A stretch of DNA of 64,000 bases from positions 1 through 64,000 of the forward strand of contig CAZDYP010000004.1 of the NCBI GenBank assembly GCA_964509505.1. The letters are read 5' to 3'. The number at the start of each line of letters is the position of its first letter. Positions within the stretch are counted from its first letter, which is position 1. This document shows positions 34,317 through 44,452 of the stretch, piece after piece. Source of the stretch: CAZDYP01 sp964509505. GTDB lineage: Bacteria > Chloroflexota > Anaerolineae > JACRMK01. The position numbers and the translations under genes were made by a program. The notes beneath the pieces were generated by a model, which saw nothing but the letters and a program-made list of their open reading frames with translations, did no database searches and was not told where the DNA came from.

Positions 34317-35689
34317 AAAGCCATCACAATTTCTCGAAACTGCTCCCCGCGGTCGAACTCGTTTTGGAACATGCCAAACGACGCACAGCCCGGCGAGAGC
34401 AACACCACATCACCCACGACTGCGAGCTCGCGAGCCTTAGCGATGGCAGCTGCTAATGATTTGAATGTGCCGATGATGTTGGCGCCGCCGCCGCCGTAGC
34501 GAATCATCGCATCCTGTAGCTCTGTCGCCGTGCCTTCCAGCAGCAGCACCCACTTGGCGCGCACAGAAACCGAGCGTCCCCATGCGACATAATCCAGTCC
34601 CTTGCTCGCGCCGCCCGCGATCAGAATGATGTTTTGCCCGACGGCTTTCAGGGCGGCAATTGAAGCGGCAGGCGCGGTGCTGGTGGTATCATTGATGTAG
34701 CGCACGCCGTCCAACTCGCGCACCAATTCAAGCCGATGTGGCACGCCCGTGAACTGTCGTAGGGCTTTCTGAATTTGCTCTGCGCTCACACCTGCCTGCC
34801 ATGCGAGCGCCGTCGCCGCCAACACATTTTCAAGGTTGTGCTCACCTATCAATCGCACGTCTTCGCGGCGTGCAAGGCGTGTGAGGGCTGCGCCTTGCCG
34901 ACGCACAATATCATTGCCGCTCAGATACACACCCTCAACGCTCTGCGTGCGACTGAACCACACGACATGCGACGGCGCTTGCTGCGCCCACTCGCGCGCA
35001 ATCGCTTGGTCGGCATTCAATACCACGCTGTCATCCGCTGTTTGATATTTGAAAATTTCTGTCTTCGCCGCGCCATACTCCGCCATATCTTTATAGCGAT
35101 TGAGATGATCGGGATGCAGGTTCGTAATGGCGCCAAGGTGTGGGCTGAGACGATGCGGCGTCAAACCCTCCAGTTGCCACGACGACAGCTCCAACACGAC
35201 AGGCGTCGTCGCCTCAATCTGGTCGAGCAGCTCCAACGCCGAGACCCGCAAGTTGCCCGCGATCACTGTGCGCGGGTCTTTCTCTTTCAGCATCGCGCCT
35301 GTGAGCAGCGCCGTCGTCGTCTTGCCTTTCGTGCCGGTGATGCCAATGATGTTCGTGTGCGCAGGACACAATCGAAAGAACAAGCCCATCTCCATCTCGA
35401 TGGGAATGCCATGCTCACGCGCAATTTGCAGGTATGGGTTGTCGTGCGGCACGGCGGGGTTGCGAATCACCAGGTCATGCGAGCGAAAGTCGTCTGCACG
35501 ATGCTCGCCTAAAACATAATTGATGGGCAAACCCTCTAACACCTTGAGCGATTCTTGCAGCTCGTCGGCGCTCTTCAAATCGGTGACGGTCACTTGTGCG
35601 CCGCGCTGCGCTAAAAATTTTGCAACGCCCACGCCGCCGCCGTGCACGCCGAGGCCCATGACGAGGATGTGTTGGTTAGTAAAGTCCAT
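34313..35689 (-). CDS. murD: UDP-N-acetylmuramoylalanine--D-glutamate ligase
   Basis: 458 residues. N-terminal Rossmann domain (ILVMGLGVHGGGVGVAKFLA), ATP loop IIGITGTKGKTTTALLTGA, NLHPDHLNRYKDMAEYGAAK, EHNLENVLAATALAW and YINDTTSTAPAASIAALKAV (Mur ligase C domain). It adds D-Glu to UDP-MurNAc-L-Ala. The next upstream genes on this strand are three exported proteins that interrupt the usual mraY-murD order. Confidence 0.97.
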   Translation of the reverse strand: MDFTNQHILVMGLGVHGGGVGVAKFLAQRGAQVTVTDLKSADELQESLKVLEGLPINYVLGEHRADDFRSHDLVIRNPAVPHDNPYLQIAREHGIPIEMEMGLFFRLCPAHTNIIGITGTKGKTTTALLTGAMLKEKDPRTVIAGNLRVSALELLDQIEATTPVVLELSSWQLEGLTPHRLSPHLGAITNLHPDHLNRYKDMAEYGAAKTEIFKYQTADDSVVLNADQAIAREWAQQAPSHVVWFSRTQSVEGVYLSGNDIVRRQGAALTRLARREDVRLIGEHNLENVLAATALAWQAGVSAEQIQKALRQFTGVPHRLELVRELDGVRYINDTTSTAPAASIAALKAVGQNIILIAGGASKGLDYVAWGRSVSVRAKWVLLLEGTATELQDAMIRYGGGGANIIGTFKSLAAAIAKARELAVVGDVVLLSPGCASFGMFQNEFDRGEQFREIVMAL

Positions 35690-35698
35690 GATCAGTCA

Positions 35699-38461
35699 TC
35701 AGTGTAGCACGTACGCTAGTGCCCGTATAATTGGCTGATACGCAAGCTTACGAAACGATTCATTGGGCGCTGCGCCGCTGCCCAGCACTTGAATGCTGAA
35801 GTTGTCAAAGCGCTGTTGCTCCGCCCCGCTAGGCAGATACGCCCACACGCCCATCTCGCCGCTCGTGAACGTGTTGTCGTTGGCTGTGATACGCGTCACC
35901 CCGTTCACATCCACACTAAGCGTTGAGCCTTGCGCCCGCAACGTCACGGTCACCCATTGCCCTGACTGGAAGTTGGGAATCGTGTAACTGCCTAACAACG
36001 TCCAATCGTTAATGCGAAACAGATAGAGCGTGCCAGCATAGGACAAATCCACATTGTAGCCCGCCGTCGGCACGCCACCAGTGTAGTTGCTCCAACGCAC
36101 CCCCAGTGTGGTTGTGCCACTGTTGCTCAAGTTTTGCGTTTGCGCGGTTACAGCCGCGTCATTATACGGCCCACCGTTGTACGCGGCGATGTTGTCGGGT
36201 GCCGTGCCTGCGTTGCGGAGCGTGTTGCTGGCGATGCGTAAATCGCCTGCGCGCTCTGTCCACTTGGGGCCAAGGTTGGTCGAGTTGGAACGGTTGAAGT
36301 CATCGCCGGGCGTTGGCGCGGATGTGGGTGTTGGTGTAGGTGTGTTGGTAGGCGTGTGAGTTGGCATTGGGGTTGCTGTGGGCGTGTGAGTTGGCATTGG
36401 GGTTGCTGTGGGCGTATGGGGCGGCGTTGGTGTTGCGGTACTCGTGGGTGTGTTAGATGGTGTGTAGGTTGGCGTTGGTGTATTGGTTGGCGTCAGCGTA
36501 GGCGGCACAGGCGTTGGTGTGAAAGTTGGTGTGGGCGTCGGTGTGTTGGTCAACGGTGGAATAGGTGTGTTCGTGGATGTAGGCGTGCGCGTTGGTTTAG
36601 GCGTCAGGGCTGGCAACCAAGTGGGCGTGGGTGACAGCCCGATGGGTCTAGGCGTGATATTGGGCGGATTCAATACGGTCAACCAATAGGAGATGGTGTC
36701 TGAGCAAGCCAATAGGTAGGGACCAACCTCCAGATAGTAAGTTTCGGTGATATAGATAGGACTATAGACAATGAGTTCGTCTTGAGTGCCATAGTTCAGC
36801 GAGAAGGTGAGGACGTTGCCAGCCTGACCGTGCAGATAGAGGTCGTAGTCAGCGGGCAGGTGAGTCAATTGAATTTGCAAGTAAGTGGCGTTGACAGGCG
36901 CGAGCCGATAAAAATCTGTATCGGCAGCGCAATGCAGATAGGCTTGCTCGGTGATCTCAAAGTTGAGCGGGTAAGCCGCGCCCAGCGTGTCGTCGGGTTC
37001 ATGGGGGTCAGTCGGTGGAGGCGTTGGGGTATGGGTGGGCGTTGGCGTGGGCGTTGGAGTATCCGTAGGCATTGGAGTAGGTATCGGTGTAGGAGTGGGT
37101 GTTGATGTAATGGCTGGGGTGGGGGTTGGCGTTGGAGTTGGTGCGTTAAGGATAATGGGTAAAAATTGGCGCAACGATTCAGTGAACCACCATTCCTTGA
37201 ACCAAGCGCGTTGTGCATTATTGTTTTGGTCGTTGTAAGCTTCGTGATAATTATGATCTTGATTCGATGCGTTTATATTGTCATTGAGCAACCATACGAC
37301 CACAGCCTCAATGTTGTTTGAAGGTTCGTTGAGGATGAATTTTCGTAGAGATTCAGCGGTGGATACGCCAGCATTCACATCCTTATTTTGAATAGGCTGC
37401 CAATGGTCTTGGCCTAAACCATCAGGGTAATCAGCTTGATAGGAAAATAAATCGGCTTCAGTAATCACACCATACTTACTCCCATCTGCTCTGGTTTGTG
37501 CAGTTTTGGTCTGTAGCCAAGTAGGGAAGAAATAAGACACATGTAGTCCATAGGAGCTGCAAGGCCCATAACTTTCAAATCCTGCGCGAAAGTAGTTATG
37601 CCAACTAACACCATCATTTTTAGAATTATAAACTTCCTGCATCATGCCATAGCCAGTACTCATGTTGTCTTCAAGTCGCATGGCTGGACACCAGGAAGTG
37701 TTGGCTCTATCAGGCGCAATTGCGTTGGGGTCAGTCCAATTATTTTCTGCATAGCGAGCTTGCACCATTGGTGGTGTCAGCACTTTGACATTGAAAGGAA
37801 TATTCTCATAAATCGTTTTGAAGTAGTAGTTCATCTCCTGCCATGCTTTTAAACGATCGGGTAAGACCCTAACGCCTGGAGCTGTGGGATACCACTCAAG
37901 GTTAGGCTCATTCGCTGGCTCAAAACCCCATTCGGTGATTGGGGTTAAGAGGCTCTGGTTATAATCGTGAATCGCTGTCATCTCATCAACGATGTCTTGC
38001 GCTGGACGGTTAGCGCTGGGAAAGCAATAGCCAATGTTGGGTATAGGATTGGGTCCCAAATTTTGGAATGTGTCAAAGTTTCCCGGAGAAGGATAGATGC
38101 GAATGATAATACGAACGCCATTTTTGGAAGCGCGTTGCAAATAATCTTTGAGGACAGGACTTTTAATTGTGATGCTAGCAGCACCCAGAATACGACACAC
38201 ACCATCTTGTGGGCGATGCAAATCATAAACTTGATTGCTGATAAATACTACGGACTTGGGCCAAATACCACCAACCTTCTCACCATCAATCGCATTTAAA
38301 AGCGCGGTGTTCCAATCGACCGTACGGTTGCCAAGATGAACGCCCGATTTTGATTTGATGGGGCCGCTCGATTTCGCTGGCTCGACTGACGACAGCGAGC
38401 TCAACACTGCCAGTATGGCTAAAAATACGATGGACGATAGTTTCTTGTGGAGAGATGGCAT
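35699..38461 (-). CDS. Secreted modular protein: GH-A-like barrel, PPC domain and C-terminal beta-sandwich on Thr-Pro linkers
   Basis: 920 residues with a signal peptide (about 1-30). The first domain (about 35-435) looks like a clan GH-A TIM barrel: the NEP triad in [15 protein letters not shown] supplies a candidate acid/base Glu, and [10 protein letters not shown] a candidate nucleophile. A Thr-Pro linker is followed by a PPC (bacterial pre-peptidase C-terminal) domain ([12 protein letters not shown] ... AADTDFYRL, about 485-595), another long Thr-Pro linker, and a laminin-G/DUF1080-like sandwich (about 735-900; [15 protein letters not shown] ... [12 protein letters not shown]). It probably acts on extracellular polysaccharide or protein. 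The DNA here is visibly AT-richer than the flanking mur genes, which suggests transfer. Confidence 0.7.
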   Translation of the reverse strand: MPSLHKKLSSIVFLAILAVLSSLSSVEPAKSSGPIKSKSGVHLGNRTVDWNTALLNAIDGEKVGGIWPKSVVFISNQVYDLHRPQDGVCRILGAASITIKSPVLKDYLQRASKNGVRIIIRIYPSPGNFDTFQNLGPNPIPNIGYCFPSANRPAQDIVDEMTAIHDYNQSLLTPITEWGFEPANEPNLEWYPTAPGVRVLPDRLKAWQEMNYYFKTIYENIPFNVKVLTPPMVQARYAENNWTDPNAIAPDRANTSWCPAMRLEDNMSTGYGMMQEVYNSKNDGVSWHNYFRAGFESYGPCSSYGLHVSYFFPTWLQTKTAQTRADGSKYGVITEADLFSYQADYPDGLGQDHWQPIQNKDVNAGVSTAESLRKFILNEPSNNIEAVVVWLLNDNINASNQDHNYHEAYNDQNNNAQRAWFKEWWFTESLRQFLPIILNAPTPTPTPTPAITSTPTPTPIPTPMPTDTPTPTPTPTHTPTPPPTDPHEPDDTLGAAYPLNFEITEQAYLHCAADTDFYRLAPVNATYLQIQLTHLPADYDLYLHGQAGNVLTFSLNYGTQDELIVYSPIYITETYYLEVGPYLLACSDTISYWLTVLNPPNITPRPIGLSPTPTWLPALTPKPTRTPTSTNTPIPPLTNTPTPTPTFTPTPVPPTLTPTNTPTPTYTPSNTPTSTATPTPPHTPTATPMPTHTPTATPMPTHTPTNTPTPTPTSAPTPGDDFNRSNSTNLGPKWTERAGDLRIASNTLRNAGTAPDNIAAYNGGPYNDAAVTAQTQNLSNSGTTTLGVRWSNYTGGVPTAGYNVDLSYAGTLYLFRINDWTLLGSYTIPNFQSGQWVTVTLRAQGSTLSVDVNGVTRITANDNTFTSGEMGVWAYLPSGAEQQRFDNFSIQVLGSGAAPNESFRKLAYQPIIRALAYVLH

Positions 38462-38502
38462 AACATAAGTCCTTGATAAGGATAATGAAAGCCTGATTAT
38501 CT

Positions 38503-39651
38503 TTAAGGCCAGCGGCGCATGCGAGCCGCATACACCCGCCCTTCGTTGTTGTTAGCCCCTCCATAAATCCACGCCATGGTTTTTCCATCATGGACAATGT
38601 CATTAACTTGAGTGGGGTAGTTGGCTTGCCAAGCTTGAAAGTAGTCCAGCTGTACACCTGTATCTATATTCCACAGACGACTACCAACATCTAGCCAGTT
38701 TCCATGAAAGCCATCGAAAATACTGGGCGAATTCAATGGTCGGGTTTGGTGTGTCGCTAGATCATAGATTCTGATACCGCCACTTCCTAGCCAAGCAATA
38801 CGATCACCAGAAATGGCGTACATCTTCTCGGTTCGCATTTGTTCGCTATATCTTGCGGGACCTATTTCAATAGTTTCTTTGGTACGGATATTGAAAGCAC
38901 GCAAAGTCGGTTGTCCCCTGAGCGGCGTTTCACCTGGCGCCCAATCTAAGTAGATGACCCAATTGCCAGCGATGCGTGGCAGAACGTGTAATCCGGGACC
39001 GATGGCTATGGGAAATTCTTCTCCTGTGCTTAAATCGTAACCGTAAATGTCACCGACCCAAAAACTGCCTTTGAGATTGCGTGAGTCATTCCAAACGACA
39101 ATCCCATTCGATACGTCAGGATTATTTTCGTCGTGTCCGGGTGAATTGATGGCGATTTCTTGATTCGTGGCTAGATTGTAGGCGCGTATTCCCGTACCTT
39201 TTTCAGGCAAGTCAAAAGTTTCTTGCCATACAACATAGTTGCCTGAAATACGCAAATTGTTCTTGCCTTTAGGTAAACTACTGATGCGCCGTTCTTCATT
39301 GGTTGCCAAATTGTAAGCGACGACATTGGTGCGAGTATCTTCGTAACTGCGCCAAATAATGTAATTACCATGTATCGCCAATTGTCCTCTTGGCGCAGGG
39401 CGCGTTGTAATCTGACGCGGTTGTTCGAGCGCATCAGTCACTTCGGGCGGTTGTGGAGTCAATTGTGGGGGAATGGGCGTCGTACGCACTGCCGTCGGGA
39501 TGGGTGTGCCAGGTCCAGGGTAAGCAGACAAGGTACTGACCTGCGTTGGCTGTGAATTAGGCGCAGCAGGCTGTGATGGAGTAGCGCAACCGCTAATCAC
39601 CCAGCTTAATGCTATGAAGATCATCACCGAAAACACAGATGGAGTTTTCAT
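38503..39651 (-). CDS. Lipoprotein with TolB-like beta-propeller repeats
   Basis: 382 residues from ATG 39651. A lipoprotein signal ends in VISGC (Cys at about 21) and a Pro/Thr/Gln linker follows. The rest is a series of repeated units of about 45 residues with the pattern YDLATNEERRISSLP ... LRISGNYVVWQE, the usual blade motif of TolB/WD-like propellers (five to seven blades). It is likely an extracellular binding scaffold; no catalytic motif is seen. It sits 41 bp upstream of the modular glycosidase-like gene on the same strand, so they may work together. Confidence 0.75.
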   Translation of the reverse strand: MKTPSVFSVMIFIALSWVISGCATPSQPAAPNSQPTQVSTLSAYPGPGTPIPTAVRTTPIPPQLTPQPPEVTDALEQPRQITTRPAPRGQLAIHGNYIIWRSYEDTRTNVVAYNLATNEERRISSLPKGKNNLRISGNYVVWQETFDLPEKGTGIRAYNLATNQEIAINSPGHDENNPDVSNGIVVWNDSRNLKGSFWVGDIYGYDLSTGEEFPIAIGPGLHVLPRIAGNWVIYLDWAPGETPLRGQPTLRAFNIRTKETIEIGPARYSEQMRTEKMYAISGDRIAWLGSGGIRIYDLATHQTRPLNSPSIFDGFHGNWLDVGSRLWNIDTGVQLDYFQAWQANYPTQVNDIVHDGKTMAWIYGGANNNEGRVYAARMRRWP

Positions 39652-39734
39652 GTCATATCTCTTTCTAGGCTCGTCGGTTGCGAGCCACATATACTGCACA
39701 CGGGCATAGATTGCGCTTTTGGAAACAAACATGG

Positions 39735-39825
39735 ATGTCCCCTAAAGGGGATGAAGCTTGTCGAACCATGCGTTCCTCACTGTTGACCGCAGCCTTCGAC
39801 AAGCTTCATCCCTTTAAGGGGACAT
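39735..39825. repeat. MITE-like element with 31-bp inverted repeats
   Basis: The left arm starts at 39735 (ATGTCCCCTAAAGGGGATGA ... GCTTGTCGAA) and the right arm ends at 39825. The arms match at 29 of 31 positions around a 29-nt centre. There is no coding capacity. It lies between the propeller gene and the P-domain gene. Confidence 0.75.
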
Positions 39826-39854
39826 GGCTGCTGACATCATTTACCTGTAGCTCA

Positions 39855-41792
39855 CTACCAACCCAGATATTGCGTCGCACGACGCATGTCCTGAAAAAGC
39901 CACATCGCCGGCTGATTGATATTCGTGCCATCTACGGTGAAGTCTAGGCTTACTATGCCGTCCGCTACGTCGCTTTGCACCAATGTATCCCACTGATAAA
40001 TGGTGTCTGCGGTGTTGGTGACACGCCACCAAGCAAAACCATCTACCTCACTCAAAGCGAACACGGTATATAAATCCAACTCATATTGCCGAGGATCATC
40101 TTGATTCAGGATGGGTCCAATCGTCCAAGCTCCATTCGCATCGGTTTGCGACTCACCGAGCCATCTATCGTTGCCACCTGGGTTAGAGTCGTATAAAGTC
40201 ATACGCACACCCGGCGCAGGCGCACGGTTAAAATTGTCCACCCGATTGTAATAATACAAATTGCCGCTGGCAGTGACAGCGCCCGCCACCTGCTTCAAAA
40301 TCTGGACGTCATCTATCCATGGCCCATCATAGGTCACGCTGGCGTCGCTGTAAAAGCGCCACGCGAGCCAGATGGAATCATCGCCAACATATTCGTCAAA
40401 AGAAATGCTCTCTGAATCCCAAATAGGCGCACCGGTGCCCGACCACGTAAACAACCTGTCGAATGTGATGCCATCACGAGAAATCTCCAACGTGAGATAG
40501 TCATAGTCCTTCTCGATTTCGAGCCACAGCGCAAACTCCACTTTGGCTCTGACGGCATCACTCAAATCAAAAGGGCCGTAGATCAGCCTCGTGTTCATGT
40601 TGTTGGGGTAGTCATGGTCGCCTTGGGCAGGATCAATTCCATAAGTCCCACCCGCCGCAGGCCAAATGGCCCAATTTCCTCCATAGGGGCGATAAGTCGC
40701 ACGCTGCCACACACGTTCATTACCGACGTTGTTGAGATCGGTAGCTGTCCAGCATGGATTATCTACAGACCAGCACCGAAATGGCCCACTTCCCCAGTTT
40801 TCGAAGGGCTCATTCGTAATCACTTGCCAGCTGCCTTGTGGAGCTTGAAGCAGTGTGACTGATGCTGTGGATGTATTCGCTGGCGTTGAAGTGGCTCGAC
40901 TTGCCCCTAGCTGTTGCACAATGATGAAACTGTAGGCGTGTAGAGTTCCTACTTCTCCCGGTGCTTCGTCACACAAGCGTAAGACCCAGTTGCCATTGAC
41001 TCGTTGGCCTCTAAACGAATCCTTCGGAATGCCAATGACCAAATACCCTGCCTCGAAATCTTTGAGCGAGGGTGTCTTGCGGTCCCACACCCGGCGCACG
41101 GTCGTGCCGTCCGAACCAACCAGTTCCACAATTAAGTCCTGTGGGCGCGGATGAGTGATGAGGAGACTGCCTACCGAATCAAGCACGCTGGCATCGGTGG
41201 GCGCAGTCGTGATTGGAAAGGTATAGGTTAGACAAGTGCCATCTTCGGGGATAGGCACGTTAGGACGACTCGTAAAGTCAAAGGTGACCACTTTGGGTGC
41301 GCTCCGTGTCGCAGGAGGGGTCCGATACGTTACGGTTGGGGTGACAATACTGCGGGGACCGATAGGCGTCGGATCAAGAGTGCCCCCAGTTTGTGTGACA
41401 TGCAGGTCACGTGTGGCTCCCTGCCGCGCGCCACTGCGAGGATTATTAGCCGCACCAATGAATCCAAAATATCCTTCCTGTGTAAAGCGGAAGGTGGTGG
41501 TGTGCGTAATGGGTTGGTTGGCAATCGTGTCAACCACCCATTCCTGTGGTCCCTCAACGACCACACCATATGGTGGCACAACGTCAATACCTATTAACAT
41601 GTTAGGTATGTTCTCAGGGATAGTCACAATCAGCGTTGCTGTCACAGGACTATTGAGCGCGATGGGGCCCGACACTTGCACCTCGACCTTCCACTGCTCA
41701 CCGCCGCCTCCCGGCCCACTGGCGACAAGGCATGCTAGCAAGGATAAGGCAGCCATGAGTAGGAAGGTCATCAAATACATGGAGCGTTTCAT
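39855..41792 (-). CDS. Lipoprotein with P/Homo B domain and MAM-like domain
   Basis: 645 residues. The signal ends LSLLAC (lipobox) and a Gly-rich tether follows. Then an Ig-like segment (about 35-130), a proprotein-convertase P/Homo B domain (about 185-300; LIVELVGSDGTTVRRVWDRK, NGNWVLRLCDEAPGEVGTL), and an immune-inhibitor-A/MAM-like sandwich (about 330-500; YGPFDLSDAVRAKVEFALWL, GPWIDDVQIL). A last domain with an Ig-like turn follows (PAPGVRMTLYDSN). No protease catalytic site is present, so the P-domain here is a stand-alone binding or stability module. It is the first of three exported-protein genes placed between mraY and murD. Confidence 0.75.
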   Translation of the reverse strand: MKRSMYLMTFLLMAALSLLACLVASGPGGGGEQWKVEVQVSGPIALNSPVTATLIVTIPENIPNMLIGIDVVPPYGVVVEGPQEWVVDTIANQPITHTTTFRFTQEGYFGFIGAANNPRSGARQGATRDLHVTQTGGTLDPTPIGPRSIVTPTVTYRTPPATRSAPKVVTFDFTSRPNVPIPEDGTCLTYTFPITTAPTDASVLDSVGSLLITHPRPQDLIVELVGSDGTTVRRVWDRKTPSLKDFEAGYLVIGIPKDSFRGQRVNGNWVLRLCDEAPGEVGTLHAYSFIIVQQLGASRATSTPANTSTASVTLLQAPQGSWQVITNEPFENWGSGPFRCWSVDNPCWTATDLNNVGNERVWQRATYRPYGGNWAIWPAAGGTYGIDPAQGDHDYPNNMNTRLIYGPFDLSDAVRAKVEFALWLEIEKDYDYLTLEISRDGITFDRLFTWSGTGAPIWDSESISFDEYVGDDSIWLAWRFYSDASVTYDGPWIDDVQILKQVAGAVTASGNLYYYNRVDNFNRAPAPGVRMTLYDSNPGGNDRWLGESQTDANGAWTIGPILNQDDPRQYELDLYTVFALSEVDGFAWWRVTNTADTIYQWDTLVQSDVADGIVSLDFTVDGTNINQPAMWLFQDMRRATQYLGW

Positions 41793-41838
41793 GGTGTGTC
41801 TCCTTCTCAGGCATGGATCCACTCACACTAATTACCAA

Positions 41839-42888
41839 TTACAACAATGCCAAAGCGATGCCCAACATCGCCCCCAAAATACTCACCAACCAAAACCGTT
41901 GCGTGATGTGCGTTTCGCTCCAACCTGATAAGACGAAATGATTGTGCAGCGGCGACATTTTGAAGATACGCCTCCCCGTACCATATTTGCGCTTCGTGTG
42001 TTTGAAGTACGCGACTTGCAGCGTGACCGACAACGCTTCCGATACGAAGATGATGCCGATGATGGGCAACAGCAGCCATTGCGTGGTCATCAACGCAACC
42101 GTGCCGAGTGTGCCGCCCAACGCCATCGAGCCGACGCCGCCCATGAACATCTGCGCGGGGTGCGCGTTGAACCACAGGAACGCGAGAATCGCACCGACCA
42201 TGATGAAGCAGAACGTCGCCAGCCAACCTTGTTCTTGCAAGAACGCGATGACGGCGTACGCCGCAAATGACACCGCCGCGCACGTCCCCGCCAAACCGTC
42301 TAAGCCATCGGTCACGTTGACTGCATTCGCCGTGCTGAAAATGATGAAGAGCGCGATAGGCAACCACAACGGGCCTAAGTCAATCAAGTTTTTCACGCCG
42401 GGAATGCCGACGGTGTGCAAGCTCGGCGGGCCAAAATACAGCACGCCGACGATGATGCCTGCAATGCCCAGTTGAATTGGCACCTGGTGTCGCGCTAACA
42501 TTCCGCGATTTTCAGGTGTGCCGCGCACACTGAGAAAGTCGTCAATCGCGCCAAAAATACCAAAGGCGACGAGCGCGAACAATGGCACCAAAATCGAAAA
42601 GCCAGAGAATGCCTGTCGTCTTACACCCAGCGCGTCGAGCAGCGTTTGCCCGAAGCTTGTCGTCGAAAGGATTTGCGCGAGGTTGGTGGCAATCGTCAAC
42701 ACAAACACCGGCGCGATGATCATAAAACCACCCATCGTCGGCGTACCCATCTTCGACTGATGTGAGCTCGGGCCTTCGATACGAATGATTTGACCGATGC
42801 GATACTTTTTCAAGAGCGCGATGAGCGGCGGGCCCCAAATAACGGCTAATAGAAAGGCGATCGTGCCGAGCGTTAATGGATAAGCCAT
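41839..42888 (-). CDS. mraY: Phospho-N-acetylmuramoyl-pentapeptide-transferase
   Basis: 349 residues, multi-pass. Catalytic Asp pair in FGIFGAIDDFLSVRG, the NAVNVTDGLDGLAG motif with the third Asp, and the LHNHFVLSGWSETHIT loop. It transfers phospho-MurNAc-pentapeptide to undecaprenyl phosphate to make lipid I. Its ATG directly follows the murF stop (TAAATG), which implies translational coupling. Confidence 0.97.
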   Translation of the reverse strand: MAYPLTLGTIAFLLAVIWGPPLIALLKKYRIGQIIRIEGPSSHQSKMGTPTMGGFMIIAPVFVLTIATNLAQILSTTSFGQTLLDALGVRRQAFSGFSILVPLFALVAFGIFGAIDDFLSVRGTPENRGMLARHQVPIQLGIAGIIVGVLYFGPPSLHTVGIPGVKNLIDLGPLWLPIALFIIFSTANAVNVTDGLDGLAGTCAAVSFAAYAVIAFLQEQGWLATFCFIMVGAILAFLWFNAHPAQMFMGGVGSMALGGTLGTVALMTTQWLLLPIIGIIFVSEALSVTLQVAYFKHTKRKYGTGRRIFKMSPLHNHFVLSGWSETHITQRFWLVSILGAMLGIALALL

Positions 42889-44367
42889 TTATGCTACCAT
42901 CAAACTTTCGACCACCTCTTCCATCTTCATCCCACGCGATCCCTTGATCAAAACCATGTCTCCCTTTTGCAACAACGATTTGAGCAAAGCGATGACCGCT
43001 GCTTTGCTCTCACAGAACGTAACCGTAGTGGCTTTCATACCGGCTGCCAATGCGCTCTCGCCTATAATGCGCGCGCGCTGCCCGACGATGAACAACTGCT
43101 CACACACTTCGGCGGCGCGGGCGCCAACCAACGTATGCCCTTCGCGCTCATACGAACCGAGCTCCAACATGTCCGCCAGCACCGCGATTTTTCGCCCATC
43201 GAGCTGATGCAACAAATTCAATGCAGCGATACATGAGGCAGGACTCGCGTTGTAAGTGTCGTCCAGAATTGTTGCGCCATTCCAACCCACAACCGCCGTG
43301 AGCCGCAATTGTCCTTGCGCATTTTGTAAGCCGTGCACAATCTCGTCCCACGTCAAGCCTTCGGCGAGTCCAACCGCTGCGCTCGCCAATGCGGTGTGAA
43401 CGCTATGCTGACCGAGCAACGGGATTCGTACGTGCAATGGCGCTTCGTTGTGATGATGCAACCAGAACCGTGTGCCATCCAAGCCCAAGCCTTCCACGTC
43501 GCTTGCCCACACATCGTTGGAGGAATCCAGTCCGTAACGCATCACCTGTGCCGGAGTTGGCATGTCGCGCACTCGCGGATCATCGCCATTGAGAATCGCC
43601 CAGCCATCGGCCGGCAAAGCGCGCGGCAATTCGCCTTTGGCTTGTGCGATGCGTTCGAGGCTGCCGAGTCGTTCCAGATGAGATGGACCGACGTTGGTCA
43701 CGACACCGATGCGTGGCTGCGCGATCTCGGCAAGGCGCGCAATCTCGCCCAGGTCATACATCCCCATCTCAAGCACCGCGCGTTCATAATCACCTTCTAA
43801 TTGTAACAATGCCAACGGCAAACCCGTTTCGCTGTTGAGATTGCCTTCGCTTTTGTAGGCGCGATAGCGTTGCGACACCACCGACGCGACGAGCTCTTTC
43901 GTCACGGTTTTGCCAACGCTGCCTGTGACGCCAATCACCTGCAGCGTTGCATGGCGTATGCGCCGCTGCCAAGTCGCAATGTCTTGTAATGCGCGCAGTG
44001 GATTAGCAACCAGCAAAATCACAGGCGGCTGCAATGCGAGGTTCGCAGCTGGGGGCTGAGCTAAATAGATTTGCGTCGCCCTGCCTAATTCCATGGTGAG
44101 CTTTTCGAACCATGACCCCGCTGCCTTACCCCCAGCTGCGAACCTCGCATCAAATACATCTTGCGCCGCAATCACATACTGTGCGCCGCGCTGCAACGCA
44201 TCGCCAATGTACAAATGCCCATCGGTCGTTTCACCTTTGAGCGCGACGAACAGCGAGCCCTGCACGCAGCGTCGTGAATCCACACAGAAGGACACAATCG
44301 GGTTTGCTCGCCACGCCTCATTGCGTTGTCCCGTCAACGCTTCATACACATCGGCTAGAGTGAGCAT
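42889..44367 (-). CDS. murF: UDP-N-acetylmuramoyl-tripeptide--D-alanyl-D-alanine ligase with palindrome-derived insertion
   Basis: 492 residues, longer than the usual 450. Visible are FCVDSRRCVQGSLFVALKGE, ATP loop VIGVTGSVGKTVTKELVAS, NVGPSHLERLGSLERIAQAK and DDTYNASPASCIAALNLL. It adds D-Ala-D-Ala to the peptide stem. Between FDARF and VILLVANPL there is an insertion of about 40 residues (AAGGKAAGSWFEKLTMELGR and onward). Its DNA (44035-44149) is bounded by a perfect 21-bp inverted repeat. The frame is kept, so the enzyme is probably active. Confidence 0.95.
   Translation of the reverse strand: MLTLADVYEALTGQRNEAWRANPIVSFCVDSRRCVQGSLFVALKGETTDGHLYIGDALQRGAQYVIAAQDVFDARFAAGGKAAGSWFEKLTMELGRATQIYLAQPPAANLALQPPVILLVANPLRALQDIATWQRRIRHATLQVIGVTGSVGKTVTKELVASVVSQRYRAYKSEGNLNSETGLPLALLQLEGDYERAVLEMGMYDLGEIARLAEIAQPRIGVVTNVGPSHLERLGSLERIAQAKGELPRALPADGWAILNGDDPRVRDMPTPAQVMRYGLDSSNDVWASDVEGLGLDGTRFWLHHHNEAPLHVRIPLLGQHSVHTALASAAVGLAEGLTWDEIVHGLQNAQGQLRLTAVVGWNGATILDDTYNASPASCIAALNLLHQLDGRKIAVLADMLELGSYEREGHTLVGARAAEVCEQLFIVGQRARIIGESALAAGMKATTVTFCESKAAVIALLKSLLQKGDMVLIKGSRGMKMEEVVESLMVA
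44035..44149. repeat. Inverted-repeat element inside murF
   Basis: Arms 44035-44055 (TGCGAGGTTCGCAGCTGGGG plus G) and 44129-44149 are exact inverse complements over 21 bp, separated by 73 nt. Total length is 115 bp. It coincides with the extra segment of MurF. Confidence 0.9.
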
Positions 44368-44369
44368 AG

Positions 44370-44452
44370 AAATCGCTAGTCGTTAGTCGCTAGTCGTTAG
44401 TCGCTAGTAACTAGTGACGAGTAACTAGCGACTAGTGGCTACTGACGAGCGA
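44370..44452. repeat. Heptamer repeat (GTCGCTA/GTCGTTA type)
   Basis: Long run of 7-bp units (GTCGTTA, GTCGCTA in alternation), then inverse forms (TAACTAGTGACGAG, TAACTAGCGACTAG). It fills the gap between ftsI and murF. Confidence 0.85.

Noticed and set aside
39855..41792. Subtilisin-like or immune-inhibitor-A protease
   Set aside because: P-domain and MAM-like parts are present, but there is no Ser/His/Asp triad and no HExxH.
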